Shown one piece after another: positions 47,214 to 58,252 of a stretch of DNA of 64,000 bases. The first letter of the stretch is position 1. Every line of letters begins with the position of its first letter. Source of the stretch: Oscheius onirici (Eukaryota > Nematoda > Chromadorea > Rhabditida > Rhabditidae). The stretch covers positions 4,698,501 to 4,762,500 of the forward strand of contig OW051470.1 of the NCBI GenBank assembly GCA_932521025.1, in the 5' to 3' direction. Both the position numbers and the translations under genes were made by a program. The notes beneath the pieces are model-generated. The model worked only from the letters and a program-made list of their open reading frames with translations. It did no database searches and was not told the DNA's origin.

Positions 47214-48368
47214 ATGAGATTCTCACTCCGAATTCATCCCTCTAACCAAGTGATTCTCCTCCATGTCGTCTTCGTCATCCGGTTCCTCTATCCCCTTCAA
47301 CACTACATTACTCTGTCGAAGAATCTCCATTTGTCTTTGGAACCCATGTGGAAGATGACCTACGAGAAACCGTAATTGCTTCGGATTCGAGTCAGACGAT
47401 GCTTTTCCAGATATGAAGCACATGTTAATCAGTCGCTGCTAGTGTTTATCGACTCGACCAGCAACGAAAAGGAAAAGACCTCTTTCACCCACTACTAATA
47501 ACATTTTAGATGTCAGCTTCTTTGGACAGTTGGGTTAAACAGGCCGACGAGGCTTTCGTCTTTTCGGCTAGCAGAAACTACGAGTTGGATTCCAAGGCGT
47601 ACTTTCTCTTTCGACTGAAAACCAACAATGTATGGGTTAGAATGAGGTATTGGAAGAGAAGATGAATCAATTGTCGGTTAAGAATGATGACGGTGTTCGC
47701 GTATAAGACTCTCCCCCTTCATACCGATTGGATAGTTTTCACCCACGACGACACTTTTATCCTCATCGATCAGTTGAAAACGTATCTCCGAACACTTGAC
47801 TGCGATGAGAAACACGTCGGAATCCTTGGAACAAGAAACTTTGAAAAGGTTCTGATCGATTTGTATATTTGATCAAAACTATTATAGCCTCGTGAACGAG
47901 TCAATTCTATCTACATTTTATCTCGAGGAGCTTTCAAAGATTTGGCCTGGAAATTGCACAACGACTCGCCAGGTAATTGACCTTTTTTGGAGAGAATAGT
48001 GAGGAAGTCAGACTGCCATCTTTCGGACTCTCTTTGGAGTTGTCTCAAAGATGTGAACAGACACAATCTGGACATGGACGATAAGAATAGATACCGGTAC
48101 AGCCCTTTCCGTCTTTCGATCAGATAAAACTTGTCAGATACTTTCCGATGAACCGTCACTTTTCGCCACATGAAATGGCAGTATACACCAATGAACACGG
48201 GTTCTACGACGACGGTTTTCAGGTGAGTCGAACAAAGAATTCTCTTCTGAGACCCATCAGATTATTCACCAACTAAGCCGATCGCTCCTCAGTTTCCATA
48301 GTCTCGAAGTAGACGACCTTCGAATTTTAGATGTTCTCTTGAGTCGTGTCCGTATTTGGAGACAGTGA
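47214..48368 (+). CDS. GT31 glycosyltransferase, core 1 beta-1,3-galactosyltransferase (T-synthase)-like
   Basis: Type II Golgi membrane enzyme that would extend O-linked GalNAc. Start MRFSLRIHPSNQ, then a signal-anchor (VILLHVVFVIRFLYPL). The catalytic part aligns in order with C1GALT1: SLDSWVKQADEAFVFSAS; then TDWIVFTHDDTFILIDQLKT, where family members have ADDDTY; then NSIYILSRGAFKDLAWKL (family GAGYVLSREAL), then NRYRYFPMNRHFSPHEMA (family RFHPFVPEHH) and a C-terminal exon IIHQLSRSLLSFHSLE, ending RVRIWRQ-stop. Two junctions (near 47480-47510 and 47630-47680) do not resolve; one contains a TACTAAT branch-point-like sequence. The metal-binding DxD survives only as HDD, and the stem is short. 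A divergent paralog or partly decayed copy. Confidence 0.55.
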
Positions 48369-48692
48369 ATACGATTTTTTATTCATTTTTGGTGCATTTT
48401 TACAGAAAGATAAACTCTGTCAAATTTGAATGTAAATGCCAAAATAACAAAATTTGGTTAATGGACGAGGATTTGGAGTGTGAGTGAGTGTCAAGTATTA
48501 TCTAGGGTAGTCAAAATAAGTTGCGGAAACAATGTACATGGGCCCAAACGAGAGTTCTTTAGGAGGGAGGAGACACAACCTGATTTCTTATTTTTCTGTT
48601 ACTATCAAAGGAACTAGCGGATATGATGAGTCTTTGCGGATTGGGCAATCTAGCGGAAGTAGTTGGGGCCAAAAATGGCAAGAGATTCGGAA
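48369..48692. other. Spacer between convergent genes
   Basis: 324 bp between the glycosyltransferase stop and the bZIP stop. No coding signal. It should hold both 3' untranslated regions. Confidence 0.4.
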
Positions 48693-50500
48693 CTACATTT
48701 TTGGTCTTTTCAATCCTAAACCATTCGGCATTCCAAGACCATTGATTAGCTGCTGTGCTTGAGGAATGTACATACCGTGCTGTGGAGAGAGAATATCCAC
48801 CTGAATTGGAAAGTTTCATTTGAAAAAAGAGAACTCACATCACCGGGTGAATCGGAACCGTGATCAGTACTGAGAGGTAATCGACCTTTCAGACAGACAC
48901 AGCGTACTTCTCGCTCTCTTAAAAGTGCCGTCACTCGTTCCAGTTCTTGTCGAAGCACTTGGTTTTGAGTCTAAATGTACAACTTTTTACTTTGTTGGAG
49001 ATTAATCTTACCGCAAAGTTATTCTTTTCTTGTTCAAGACCGTGTACTCGCGACACCATGTCATCGTGTTCCTCCTTCTTTCTCTTTCTATATCTTACGG
49101 CTGCCGCCTTATTCCTTTCAAGGATCGTCATCCTAAGTCTTGAATCCTGTCCATTACAGTTTGATTCGTCGTACCTTCTCTCATCGGCCGGCAATTCGGT
49201 GGTAGCCGAAGCTCGACCACGACCACGACCACGACTATTGGGGGTAGGAGAGTCTTCGCCCTTGTCAAAGGACATCATTGAACCGCCCGGAATGGCAACC
49301 GTAGGCATGGAACCGGCTGCCATGGCCCCAACTCCGTCAGAGTCAAAGTAGCCACGGAGAGGCTAAATGAGCATTGTTGCAAAGTTTAAACAAAAAAGAA
49401 TTCCTAATCATTCTCGCAGTACTCACCTTTTCTAGTTGACTTAGCGACGGTTTTACATCTCTCGGATCCCAGTTGGCATCTGGATTCAGTCCACTAAGAA
49501 GTGAGACTTCTGGCACTCTGATTGGGCTAGCCTGTTTGCTAGAAAACGTTCGTTTTTCCTGATTTCTCTGTCAATCTTACGGTTGTCGCGATTCCTTTGA
49601 GGGTTCAGATAACGTTGTGAGAGTATTTGTCTGTCTCGGCGAATGATTTGGACTGATTCCAGTGATTTTCGGAATAGAAAGAAGTCCTCCGCTCGTAGTA
49701 GGAAGTACTGCTGCAGCAGCTGACGTGACCAAACCGAGAACTCCAGCTGAGTTTGGTGCAGATCCAGATGGCGTTAACGAGGAGAATATAGAGGAAAGGT
49801 CTCTGAAACTGAGATGAATTCATATTTTATCGTTTGACTCACTTGTTGAGGTAGTTTATAGTGTGCAATCTATCACCGTGCATATCGAGTACCGTATTCA
49901 GGACGTCAGCAGTTCTTGGCGCTTGGCCGACATCACTACAGGCCTGAATTTATTAACTGTCATATGTTGGCTGCTAGTTTTACCTGCTGTAGTAGTTTTG
50001 AAATGTCGGCCGTCTTCAAGTTTTCACTATGATCCATATCCGTTGTCAAAATGCTAATATTTGAGAAAATGCCAGGGGATTGTGATAAAGTTGTCGACAA
50101 CTTTAATGTCGGAGCCGCGCTTCCTAAAGTTTAATCCTTGTGAGTCTATTATTTTATTTACCAGTGGCTGTCGACGGAAGATTAACAGGTGCCGCCACAA
50201 GACCATTTGCCTCAAGCACTCCGGCCGAGATCCTTCGGTTCGCCTCGGCAAATTTGGCTTCGAATGGATTCAAGGACATGCATTTATGCATTAATTCGGC
50301 TGTTGAGGGAAACTCCAGGCCACCTGGAGTCAGGCCTCCCAAAAGACCTTTGTGCTCAGATAGGTCTAGCGTCGTGCCAGTAGCACCATCGCTGATTTGT
50401 ACTCGCTGAGATGCTATTGAACTTTGCAAATTTCTTTACCCACCTTTTTTGGCGGCTGAGAAGACTCCAGTTGGCCGCTCGACGTAACCACGGTTGTCAT
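48693..50500 (-). CDS. bZIP transcription factor, ATF2/ATF7-like
   Basis: Eight or more exons encode about 480 residues. Start [19 protein letters not shown]. The N-terminal activation region has [18 protein letters not shown] then [16 protein letters not shown], reminiscent of the NPFE/SPFE segment of ATF2/ATF7. Ser/Thr-Pro sites are frequent (SPRQ, SPIR, SPTP), suitable for MAP kinases. The basic region is [20 protein letters not shown], followed by a leucine zipper ([28 protein letters not shown]). The tail ends [10 protein letters not shown]-stop. The RNKAAAxRYR core would bind CRE-type sites (TGACGTCA), and ATF2/ATF7 factors are p38/JNK targets. An ATF4/CREB5-like assignment is also conceivable. 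The zipper is short, about four heptads. Confidence 0.75.
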
Positions 50501-50853
50501 GCTCGTCCCAGCATTACAATATCCAATGGTTAAAATCTAAAATAGACGAGATTTTACACAAAATAAGCACATAAAAAAAGTATTAAACCGACTAGCGGTC
50601 ACTCGTCATAACGAAGATGCTAAAAACACATTTAATCAACAAAATGTGGGACAAAAGTCAACAAACGTGGCATAAAATAGCAAAAAGAAAGCGAAACAAG
50701 GCGTAACAGCAAACTGGGAGACGGGTTGAAGATTGTGGCTGTCTGTAAGGCGGCAGCTCGGAAGCTGGCGCCGTCAACCAGGATTAGAAGGAGATACGCG
50801 GAGGGAGAAAAGCTAAGCGGATGAGCAGATCATATTGATGCGGAGAGGCTCTT

Positions 50854-53800
50854 TTAATGGTCGTGCTCATCATCGGGCACTCGGACGTCGTCGATCTTCA
50901 GGATCATGCGAACCACCTGAAAAAGTTCGTTTTAAATCTCAAATTCTAGACGAAATAATCACTAATTGAACGTACCTGTGTAGCAAGAGAGATCTGCTCT
51001 TTCTTCGACACGAGAGTTTCAATGACTTTCTGCTGTTTCATGTCGTTTGTGCCTGTGAACATGGCATCAATTCCCAAGTAGCTGTTTCCAGACTCGATTT
51101 GCTTGGCCTAAAACAAAATGGTTACTAAAGGGGAAAACAAGCAGAATCCCGGTAAATAACTTTTGAAGTCAAAAAGTGCACGTGACAAGAGCGGTCCACG
51201 TCTCATAAACTAATCGACCTTCGGAAACAACATACACCAGTGATAGGTTTCTGCGCAGTGAAAAACTGTCAATGGGCGATTGAACCCAAAAACGTAAACA
51301 TGTGTACCGCTGCTTTCTTACTTTCGCCATATTCAAAAGATCCACTTTAAATTGCTCTCGAGTCTGTGTGTCTGAAGCTAATTGGCAATAATTGGGGGAG
51401 TTTTGTGAAGATCCGTTTGCATCGGGAGTTTTAACAGGTCTCGACAAGTCAATTAGGTAGCAAGTGTGGACTTTGATTATTTTTGGCTGGGGATGGTTTC
51501 CAGACAGTAGAGAAGTGCGGGTTAGGAATACGGGAAAGGGTTCAAGGAGGTTTCAACAATAACGTCAGCTCCAACGGGGCGAATCACAACTGGAAAACAG
51601 GGTTAGAGGAGAACATGAGCACATAGAAATAGGGACAGGGAGATCAGCAGGGAAAGATGTGCACATGAAAATTACACGAAGGGATACAGGGACAAGAGGG
51701 AAAAATTAGATTAGCAAGTGCGCGAAGTGTTCTAACGACTTTGGTAGTCTCTTACAGGGACTATGTGTCTGAAACAGAATGGCAAAGGGAGAAGGGAAGG
51801 GACAGTAGAACTGAGACTCACTAAAGCTGGGGGTGGGGCGAACCGTTCAAGTCCTACATTTTGAAATTAGACTTGGGAGGGGGTGGGTACAAATACAATT
51901 TTGGTAGTTTCTTTGGAGGGTCAGGGAGAGTGACTGGAGGAGAGTAACAAAGGATGAATGAAAAGGAAACCAAGACTAGGACTCCGTGACAGAACGAAGT
52001 CATGAATTTCTACTTCAGCCCTGGAAGGGCGTTTCCAACCTTGTCTGTATACAACTGTTTTAAAAGGCGTTGTTAACATGTTTCTAATATTCTAGTTTCT
52101 TCTATAGCCATTTTACAAAAAATACCTTCAGATCGGAGAGAGCCTCAATGGGTCCAAGTCCGCTGTTTTCAGCCAAGGCGATAGGGATAGCTTCCAGAGC
52201 ATCTGCGAAAGCGCGGAAGGCATATTGTTCGATTCCTTCGATCTGAACAAGCGTATAGATTGAAACAATGGAAAACAAACCTTATCAGCTTCAGCTGCCA
52301 CCTTGATGGCACAAGCGACCTCAGCCGAACCTCCGCCATAGACAATACGGTCATCGCGAACGAGATTACGGATAACACAGAGGGCGTCGTGCAGACTGCG
52401 TTTGGCCTCGTCGATGATCATCTTGTTTCCACCACGAATGAGGATAGTCACGGCACGACTGTTGGGACACTGTTCGATGGACAGCATGCGATCCCGAGCA
52501 GCACCGAAGCTAATTTCACGGACAAGACCAGCAGTTCCCAACTTCTTTTCATTCAACTCCGAGAATCTGAAGAATACGAATATTGAGAAAAAATTAGGTC
52601 CACACACCTGGGAACAATACGGCCGTTGGTAGCAATGGCAAGAAGTTCGATTTCGGGACCACCGACCCATCTAACAGCGGGAAGATTGTGGTGATGAAGA
52701 AGATGGTTGGCTTCATCATCAAAACCCCATTGACAGATAGCAAGAGTGGCGCCGCTTTCTTTGACCTGCTTGATCATCGTCTCAAATGTCTCCTTCTCGT
52801 ACTGGCGAAGCTTCTGGAAGTCTTCGGTGGAGGTGATATCGAGCTTATGCTTGGTCTTGGGCTTCGGGGGCTCGAACGGGCAAGTGAGGATGGCGATCTA
52901 AACCCAGTTTGGTCATTCATACAATGAAAACTGTTTTTACTTTGGCATTCTTGATCTCCTTTGGCATTTGAGGATGAGACATAGTTTTATCGATAACGAT
53001 TCCCTTGACCAGCTGGGTATCCTCGAGTCGACCTCCAACTTTTCCTTCCATCTTGATCATCTCGAAATTGACATCCTTCTTTTCAATGTCGGCAACGCTC
53101 AAAACGGCGTCGACAGCAATTTCAGCAAACTGACGAATCGAGCGATTAACACTGAATGAAAGAAATATAAGAATTTTTGCGTGGCTCTACATTTTGCTTC
53201 CAAGAGAAGTCTGTGCCGTCTCGACAAGACGCTCACGATCCTTGACAGGGAATCGATCGGCAATTTCATCCAGTGTCTCGATGGCCTGAAACATGAGAAC
53301 ATAAGAGTCAATAACAAAGCCTACCTTTTTGCACGCGAGATCGAATCCATCGGCAATTTTCAGAGGATGGATTCCCTTGTCGACGAGATGTTCGGCTTCC
53401 TCGAGGAGGGCTCCAGCAAGGACTGCAAAATGCAAAATTGTGAGAAGCACGGAATCGCGTGGTTTGGACTAGAAAACTGAGAATCGCAGAGTGGGTAAAC
53501 ATGAAATTTGAAGGTAGGTTACTGGAAACTATTGAAAGTATACTTGGGATATGTAGGCCCGTATTACTTTGGCCAAAAACGTTTAAATGAAGCCCGTCAT
53601 TTTAGCATATTCTGGCAGCACAAATTGATCTCATCATAGACGTAAGGAGAAGTCCTTCAATGCTTTTGATTGAAACCAGCAAAACATAACTTCAAAGATC
53701 TGGGAGGCTTTTCCTGCAAATTTTTCATTGATCTTCGCGCACTGACCTCCTTCCGATGTTAATTAGCGCTTCATTTTCCCCCCAGACTTTCATTACGAGG

Positions 53801-55191
53801 GAAAAGAGCAAGTGATCAAAATATATGAATTGGAAACTAATCTCTTGGTCAAAATGGAGAATTTTATGAAAATGAAGATTGGTGAGATCGCAAATATAGC
53901 CCATTTGAAAAATTGAAAAGAAAGGGCATTTACGGGGATAAAGAGCTTGGAACATTTCCTGGTCGGGCCTTACTCCTCAAAAAAATCAATAGACTTGAGC
54001 GCGCGCTGACTGAGTGGATGGAAGGGGAGAGCGAGCACGAAACCACGGAAAGAGGGAGGGAAAACGAAGAGGTAAACCACAACCAATGTCAGTAACTCTT
54101 TGGTCGACGCAGTTGGTGGGCGCTTTGCATGATTGACTCAGCAAACAACTCGGTCTAACGCATGTGTTTGAAGGGGAAACGAGCCGAGAAAAATGACTGG
54201 AGGCAGGCGTGAATCATTAAGAAATAATTAAGGAGCTGCTAGGGAAAATAGTAGAGCGACTTCACCTTAGTTGCAAAACGCTACAAATCCTAAATGTCGT
54301 CTATTAGGTTTTTGGATCTTTTTAAAAACGCTATAAAGGGTTGTCAAATAGAATGCCATCTCCGAGATGCTGTGGAACAAAGACGCGAACATACGTAGTG
54401 TCTTTTCCCGATAAAAGAGACTGAATCATGAGCAAGAGAAAGATAAGAAATGATCTCCTCATTGCTTGCTATTATGCATAGAGGGAGAGCGCAAGCTCAA
54501 ACACAAAGGAGAATGACGAGCAAAAACAAATAATCAAACAAGAACAGTGGCCAATGCGTGAGTAGAGCGGAAAAGAAGCACAGTTGTGCAACTAACACCT
54601 ATTCCTGTCTATTCATAGGAAAAACGTCTCTAGCAAGGCTAAGATTGACGAGCGAATAGAACTCTTAACAAATATTAGTGGGTCTGATTACGGAAACTTG
54701 AAGGGCAGTAGGCTCTTATAGTGATGAATCACGAAAAGATACGAATTGATGGTCGCCAAGCTAGATAAATAAGGAAATACTTACCAACAACACCAGTAGT
54801 TCCGTCACCAATCTCGGCATCCTGAGACTTGCTCAACTCGACCATTAGCTTCGCCACATGGTGCTGAACATCCATCTTTTCCATGATCGTGGCTCCGTCG
54901 TTGGAAATGGTCACTTCGCCATCAGGAGAAACCTGAAGCTTGCTTGATACCTCTTCACAAACAAATTAGGGTTGCACAATGTATTTTTAAAAAGCAGCAA
55001 ATCGTTACCAGCATCTTGTCCAGACCACGGGGTCCCAGTGAAGATTTCAAAGTGTTGGCAACGGATCTGGCAGCCATAATGTGCGACTTGAGAGCATCGA
55101 CACCGGTCTGACGTTTCTGTCTTTCTTGGTCCCTCATAAGAATGAAGGGACGACCAAACTCGTCAAACATCAATTGGGCTGTTGAACCCAT
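50854..55191 (-). CDS. cct-5: T-complex chaperonin subunit epsilon (CCT5)
   Basis: Subunit of the cytosolic TRiC/CCT ring that folds actin, tubulin and other proteins. Exons: 55191-55009, 54932-54785, 53422-53325, 53285-53191, 53151-52941, 52897-52608, 52566-52281, 52242-52126, 51107-50976, 50916-50854. The protein starts [20 protein letters not shown] and matches human CCT5 throughout: [20 protein letters not shown]; the ATPase motif [99 protein letters not shown]; ending [20 protein letters not shown] then [10 protein letters not shown]-stop. About 540 residues. Two introns are huge for this genome: 1362 nt (54784-53423) and 1018 nt (52125-51108). Confidence 0.97.
51203..51447 (-). CDS. Possible small gene inside a CCT5 intron, same strand
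   Basis: ATG 51447 gives [20 protein letters not shown] then [22 protein letters not shown], ending at a clean donor (GTAAGA) at 51321. Splicing to the CTGCGCAG acceptor at 51251 adds [15 protein letters not shown]-stop, 57 residues in all. The first exon has normal amino-acid composition and the intron is 71 nt. It lies wholly within the last large CCT5 intron. No family recognised. It could be an alternative exon of CCT5 or non-coding. Confidence 0.35.
53423..54784. other. 1.36-kb intron of CCT5
   Basis: Intron between the exon encoding IGDGTTGVV and the exon encoding VLAGALLEE. No convincing open frame on either strand; a 60-codon plus frame (53913-54095) and a 76-codon minus frame (53725-53955) lack motifs. 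I looked for snoRNA C/D boxes: TGATGA-like words occur but no correctly spaced CTGA partner. No clear terminal inverted repeats. Its content is unexplained. Confidence 0.4.
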
Positions 55192-55532
55192 TTTGACGCC
55201 TGAAAACTAATCAATGTTTCAGCTCAAAAAGAGAATAAGGCTTACGATTCAAGAGAGATGGTAATGAAATTACATTCGTCGCGATTTTAGATAGCTTAGA
55301 TAACTAAATATTATGAATCAAAATATGCTTGACGGGCTGTGAGAACTGAGGATACAATTATGATTTGACGTCTCGTTTGTGGATTGAACTACTCAATTTA
55401 TCGTTCATGAAAAAGGTTCGACAATTTACAGGGTGTCCTAAAATATTTTGCTGCAAATATTTCTATTTTCTGTATGAAAACTGCAAAATTACGTGAGGAA
55501 AAATGTACAAGTGATGAGTCAATCAAAGATCA

Positions 55533-55888
55533 TTATTTGGGAGCAAAAAGGACAGAAAGAACCAATCTGAACAAGCTTCTCGAACGGTGTGATGTCACTA
55601 CGGCGGGTAATCGCTGCAGGACCAACGTCCGAAAATCGCGGGCGAATTGCTTTGTTCGGGAATAGAATAATCCAGAGCAATAGAACAAAAAAAATGTTTC
55701 GGAAATGGCAACCGCAGCTGAAAAAAAAACAAATAAGCAGGTTCGGAATAATGTTTCTTTGGTTCAAAATCTGGGATACATACCCACAAAAAGAAATGCC
55801 TAAAATGGGCACTACAGGAGATCACAGCGACGGAAACAGACAGAACAGAAACAAAAAAAGAACCGGCTTGAAAGAGATCAGGTAACAA
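55533..55888 (-). CDS. Possible small secreted or membrane protein
   Basis: ATG 55888 gives a signal-like start (MLPDLFQAGSFFVSVLSVSV, AVIS). Splicing at a GTAGTG donor to a T-rich TTTTCAG acceptor adds SAVAISETFFLFYCSGLFYS then RTKQFARDFRTLVLQRLPAV and a basic tail ending LSVLFAPK-stop, about 90 residues. The acceptor is excellent and frames agree, but the donor is weak and no family is recognised. Confidence 0.3.
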
Positions 55889-55905
55889 GAAAACAGAAAA
55901 TGGAT

Positions 55906-57954
55906 ATTAGGAAGAGGTGCGACGTCTCTTGTTCGTACTGTTGTTCAGCTTGTTCGTATCGCCATCGTCGTATGCAGCTTCAAGGATTTCCGTAGCAAGC
56001 ATTGGACATTGTTTCTTCAAGCGCATCCAATCCTAAAAAATACTTTATGAACAGTGTTCTTTTTACTTCAGTGGCTGTGAGAGTCGAACGATTTCTGGCG
56101 AAGAGAACGGCAGCTTTTTTGAACACACGATCGTCGGAAAGACGGTAGGACATCTCGAGACGAGCGAAAACGTTGTCGACTGTGATGTTTCGGCCGAGAC
56201 ATGCCATCAGGCAGTTCTTCAAAGGTTGTACTAGGAATCTGAAACTGAGCATTAAAAGACTAAATCGGGAGAAAAAAACCTGTCAGCAGCATAAATGACA
56301 TCGGGAGTGAGCTCGTCCAGTTCGGGAACTTTCATCGTGTACATAAAGTGGATGACTTTCGTCATGACTGCAATGCTCACGTCTTTGATGACAACTTGTC
56401 CTTCATCGAATTCCTTATTTCCATGTTTCAGCAATCCCTCAAAGTATGCAGATCGAGCAGCAAGAATAGCCTTGTGAAGACGGAATGTTTTGCGTTCGCC
56501 AGATTGTTCTTCGATGTGAACTTTGAAATCGGCCAAGGTACTGTCATGAAGCAACTTTTCGAGGCTTGACTCTTTGAACAGATCCACATTAGTCGGAGCG
56601 AGTGAAAGACGTGAGTGGGTGAGACTTGAACTGCTAGCCAACTCAGGGAAAGTATCATCCAACGGATCCACGGAATATGAGTTTGGCTCTCCGTAAACAG
56701 TCATGTCGGTCACAATCCTCAGCACATCGTTTGGAAGATACCGCTGACTACGAGCCTAAAACTGTTCATGTCTAAACTATTAAAAAGACACCATAGTGTC
56801 TGTGGCTGACTCTGTCTGTGTGTCTGTCTGTCCATGGCCACAAGAATCGTCGTAGCAAGTCAAGAGTTATCAGAATTGTATAACAAGTTATTTTAGAACT
56901 GAGTTTTTACAGACTTTGGCTTCTATTGTGTCAGGGGGAAGTACAAAGATTTAGAAAGCAGTAATGAGCAGGTAGAAAAGTTTGGTGCTACGACGCTGGC
57001 AGGCGACGAAGTCGTCTGGTATACTTTAAAAAGCTTTGAGACCAGGGTTGGGCGAGCGCTCGCGTTCGCACCGCGAACAGCTGATAGTGCGAGCACAAAA
57101 TCTGAAAATGCTCGCGCTCGCGGTGCAAACAGAGCTGTGCTCGCGAGCAACCTGCGAGCAGTGGGTCCCACACCGATCAGATAAAAACGCGGTAGATTTT
57201 GAAAAATGTCTCCAATTTTGCTTATCCTTTTTCGATTTTTTTTATTTTTCCGATTTTATTTTCGGTCGTTTTGGTATCAAAACATTCCAAACATGATATT
57301 CTACAGTAATAAATGAAAATAAGTTTTTAAAAAATCGAAAAGGATTGATAGAAATCGAAAAAGTCAAATTTCCATATTTCGAAAGGTGCTCGCGAGCAGT
57401 TTATAGTATAGAAAAAATCGCTGCTCGCCCAACCCAGTTTGGGACAAACTTTAAGCTGTTCAATGCTGAAGAATTTGCTGGCAGTCACAATTCCTCCTCT
57501 GTTGATTGTAACCACGGCTTTGTTCAAAGCGCATCCACGAGGGCCATCCATCGTGTCGATGATGAAGTTGACACGGAATTGAAGCTTCGGCATGGGACAT
57601 TCTCGATTCAGATGTTCTCAAGTTCGAAAAATAGCTTACTTGATATCTGCAGGAACAAAGATAGGTAGCCGGAGCATTCCTCGTCTTTGCCGGTTGGAAA
57701 TAGCTTCAACAAGAATTCGTGGTCGTCGTCACCAAAACGAGCTCCAGTGATACAATCTCCGGGCTGGCTGATTTCCTGATGAACACTAAACTGAGCAATA
57801 TCCCAGTGGTGTTTGAACTCGAGAGTCGGCATGGTAGTCGAACATTTTGTGAGACTGCGACTCGAGTCAAAGTTGAATGTTCTGCAAAAGTCATCTAGGA
57901 ACCAGAACTTAAAGAAACCCACTCGTCGTCGTCGCGCTGATTCTCCAAATCCAT
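55906..57954 (-). CDS. MATH-BTB protein, SPOP/MEL-26-like cullin-3 adaptor
   Basis: Substrate adaptor of CUL3 ubiquitin ligases. Exons: 57954-57923, 57881-57640, 57601-57450, 56755-56280, 56238-56067, 56032-55906. MATH domain at residues about 25-150: EFKHHWDIAQFSVHQEISQP, GDDDHEFLLKLFPTGKDEEC, GYLSLFLQISKCPMPKLQF, GGIVTASKFFSIEQLK. The BTB domain follows: LLHDSTLADFKVHIEEQSGE then RKTFRLHKAILAARSAYFEG, with VMTKVIHFMYTMKVPELDEL, and a BACK-like tail. It ends NKLNNSTNKRRRTSS-stop, a nuclear-localisation-like end as in SPOP. Start MDLENQRDDDE was chosen because only that frame joins the MATH exon. The 694-nt intron (57449-56756) contains a hAT-like element; other introns are about 40 nt. Confidence 0.85.
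57043..57437. mobile_element. Non-autonomous hAT-like element (MITE)
   Basis: Terminal inverted repeats CAGGGTTGGGCGAGC (57043-57057) and, reading inward from the right end, CTGGGTTGGGCGAGC (57437-57423) match at 14 of 15 positions. The element is 395 bp. Flanking 8-mers are TTTGAGAC (57035-57042) and TTTGGGAC (57438-57445), 7 of 8 identical, as expected of an aged hAT target-site duplication. The interior is full of GCTCGCG-type words and has no transposase. It sits 12 nt into an intron of the MATH-BTB gene. Confidence 0.75.
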
Positions 57955-58252
57955 TCCTGTTAGATTTGAAACTAAACACCCAAAGGAAAGACTAAAATGT
58001 ACGGATATTTAGCGATGAAAACCAGAAGTAGCCACTAGACGAACAGAATTAATGGTTTAGCACACATATTTGAAAATAAGGGCGAGAAAGAACGATTGTT
58101 GGACGAAATTAATGAATATGTTTGACATACAAACCTAAAGAGGCAATGAAAGATATTCAAGATCATGATTAAAATAACGTGAGCTCAGGTACCTGTGGGA
58201 GTCTGGAAAATAAATAACAATCAAAACAATGGTCAATTATTTCCTAATCCGA

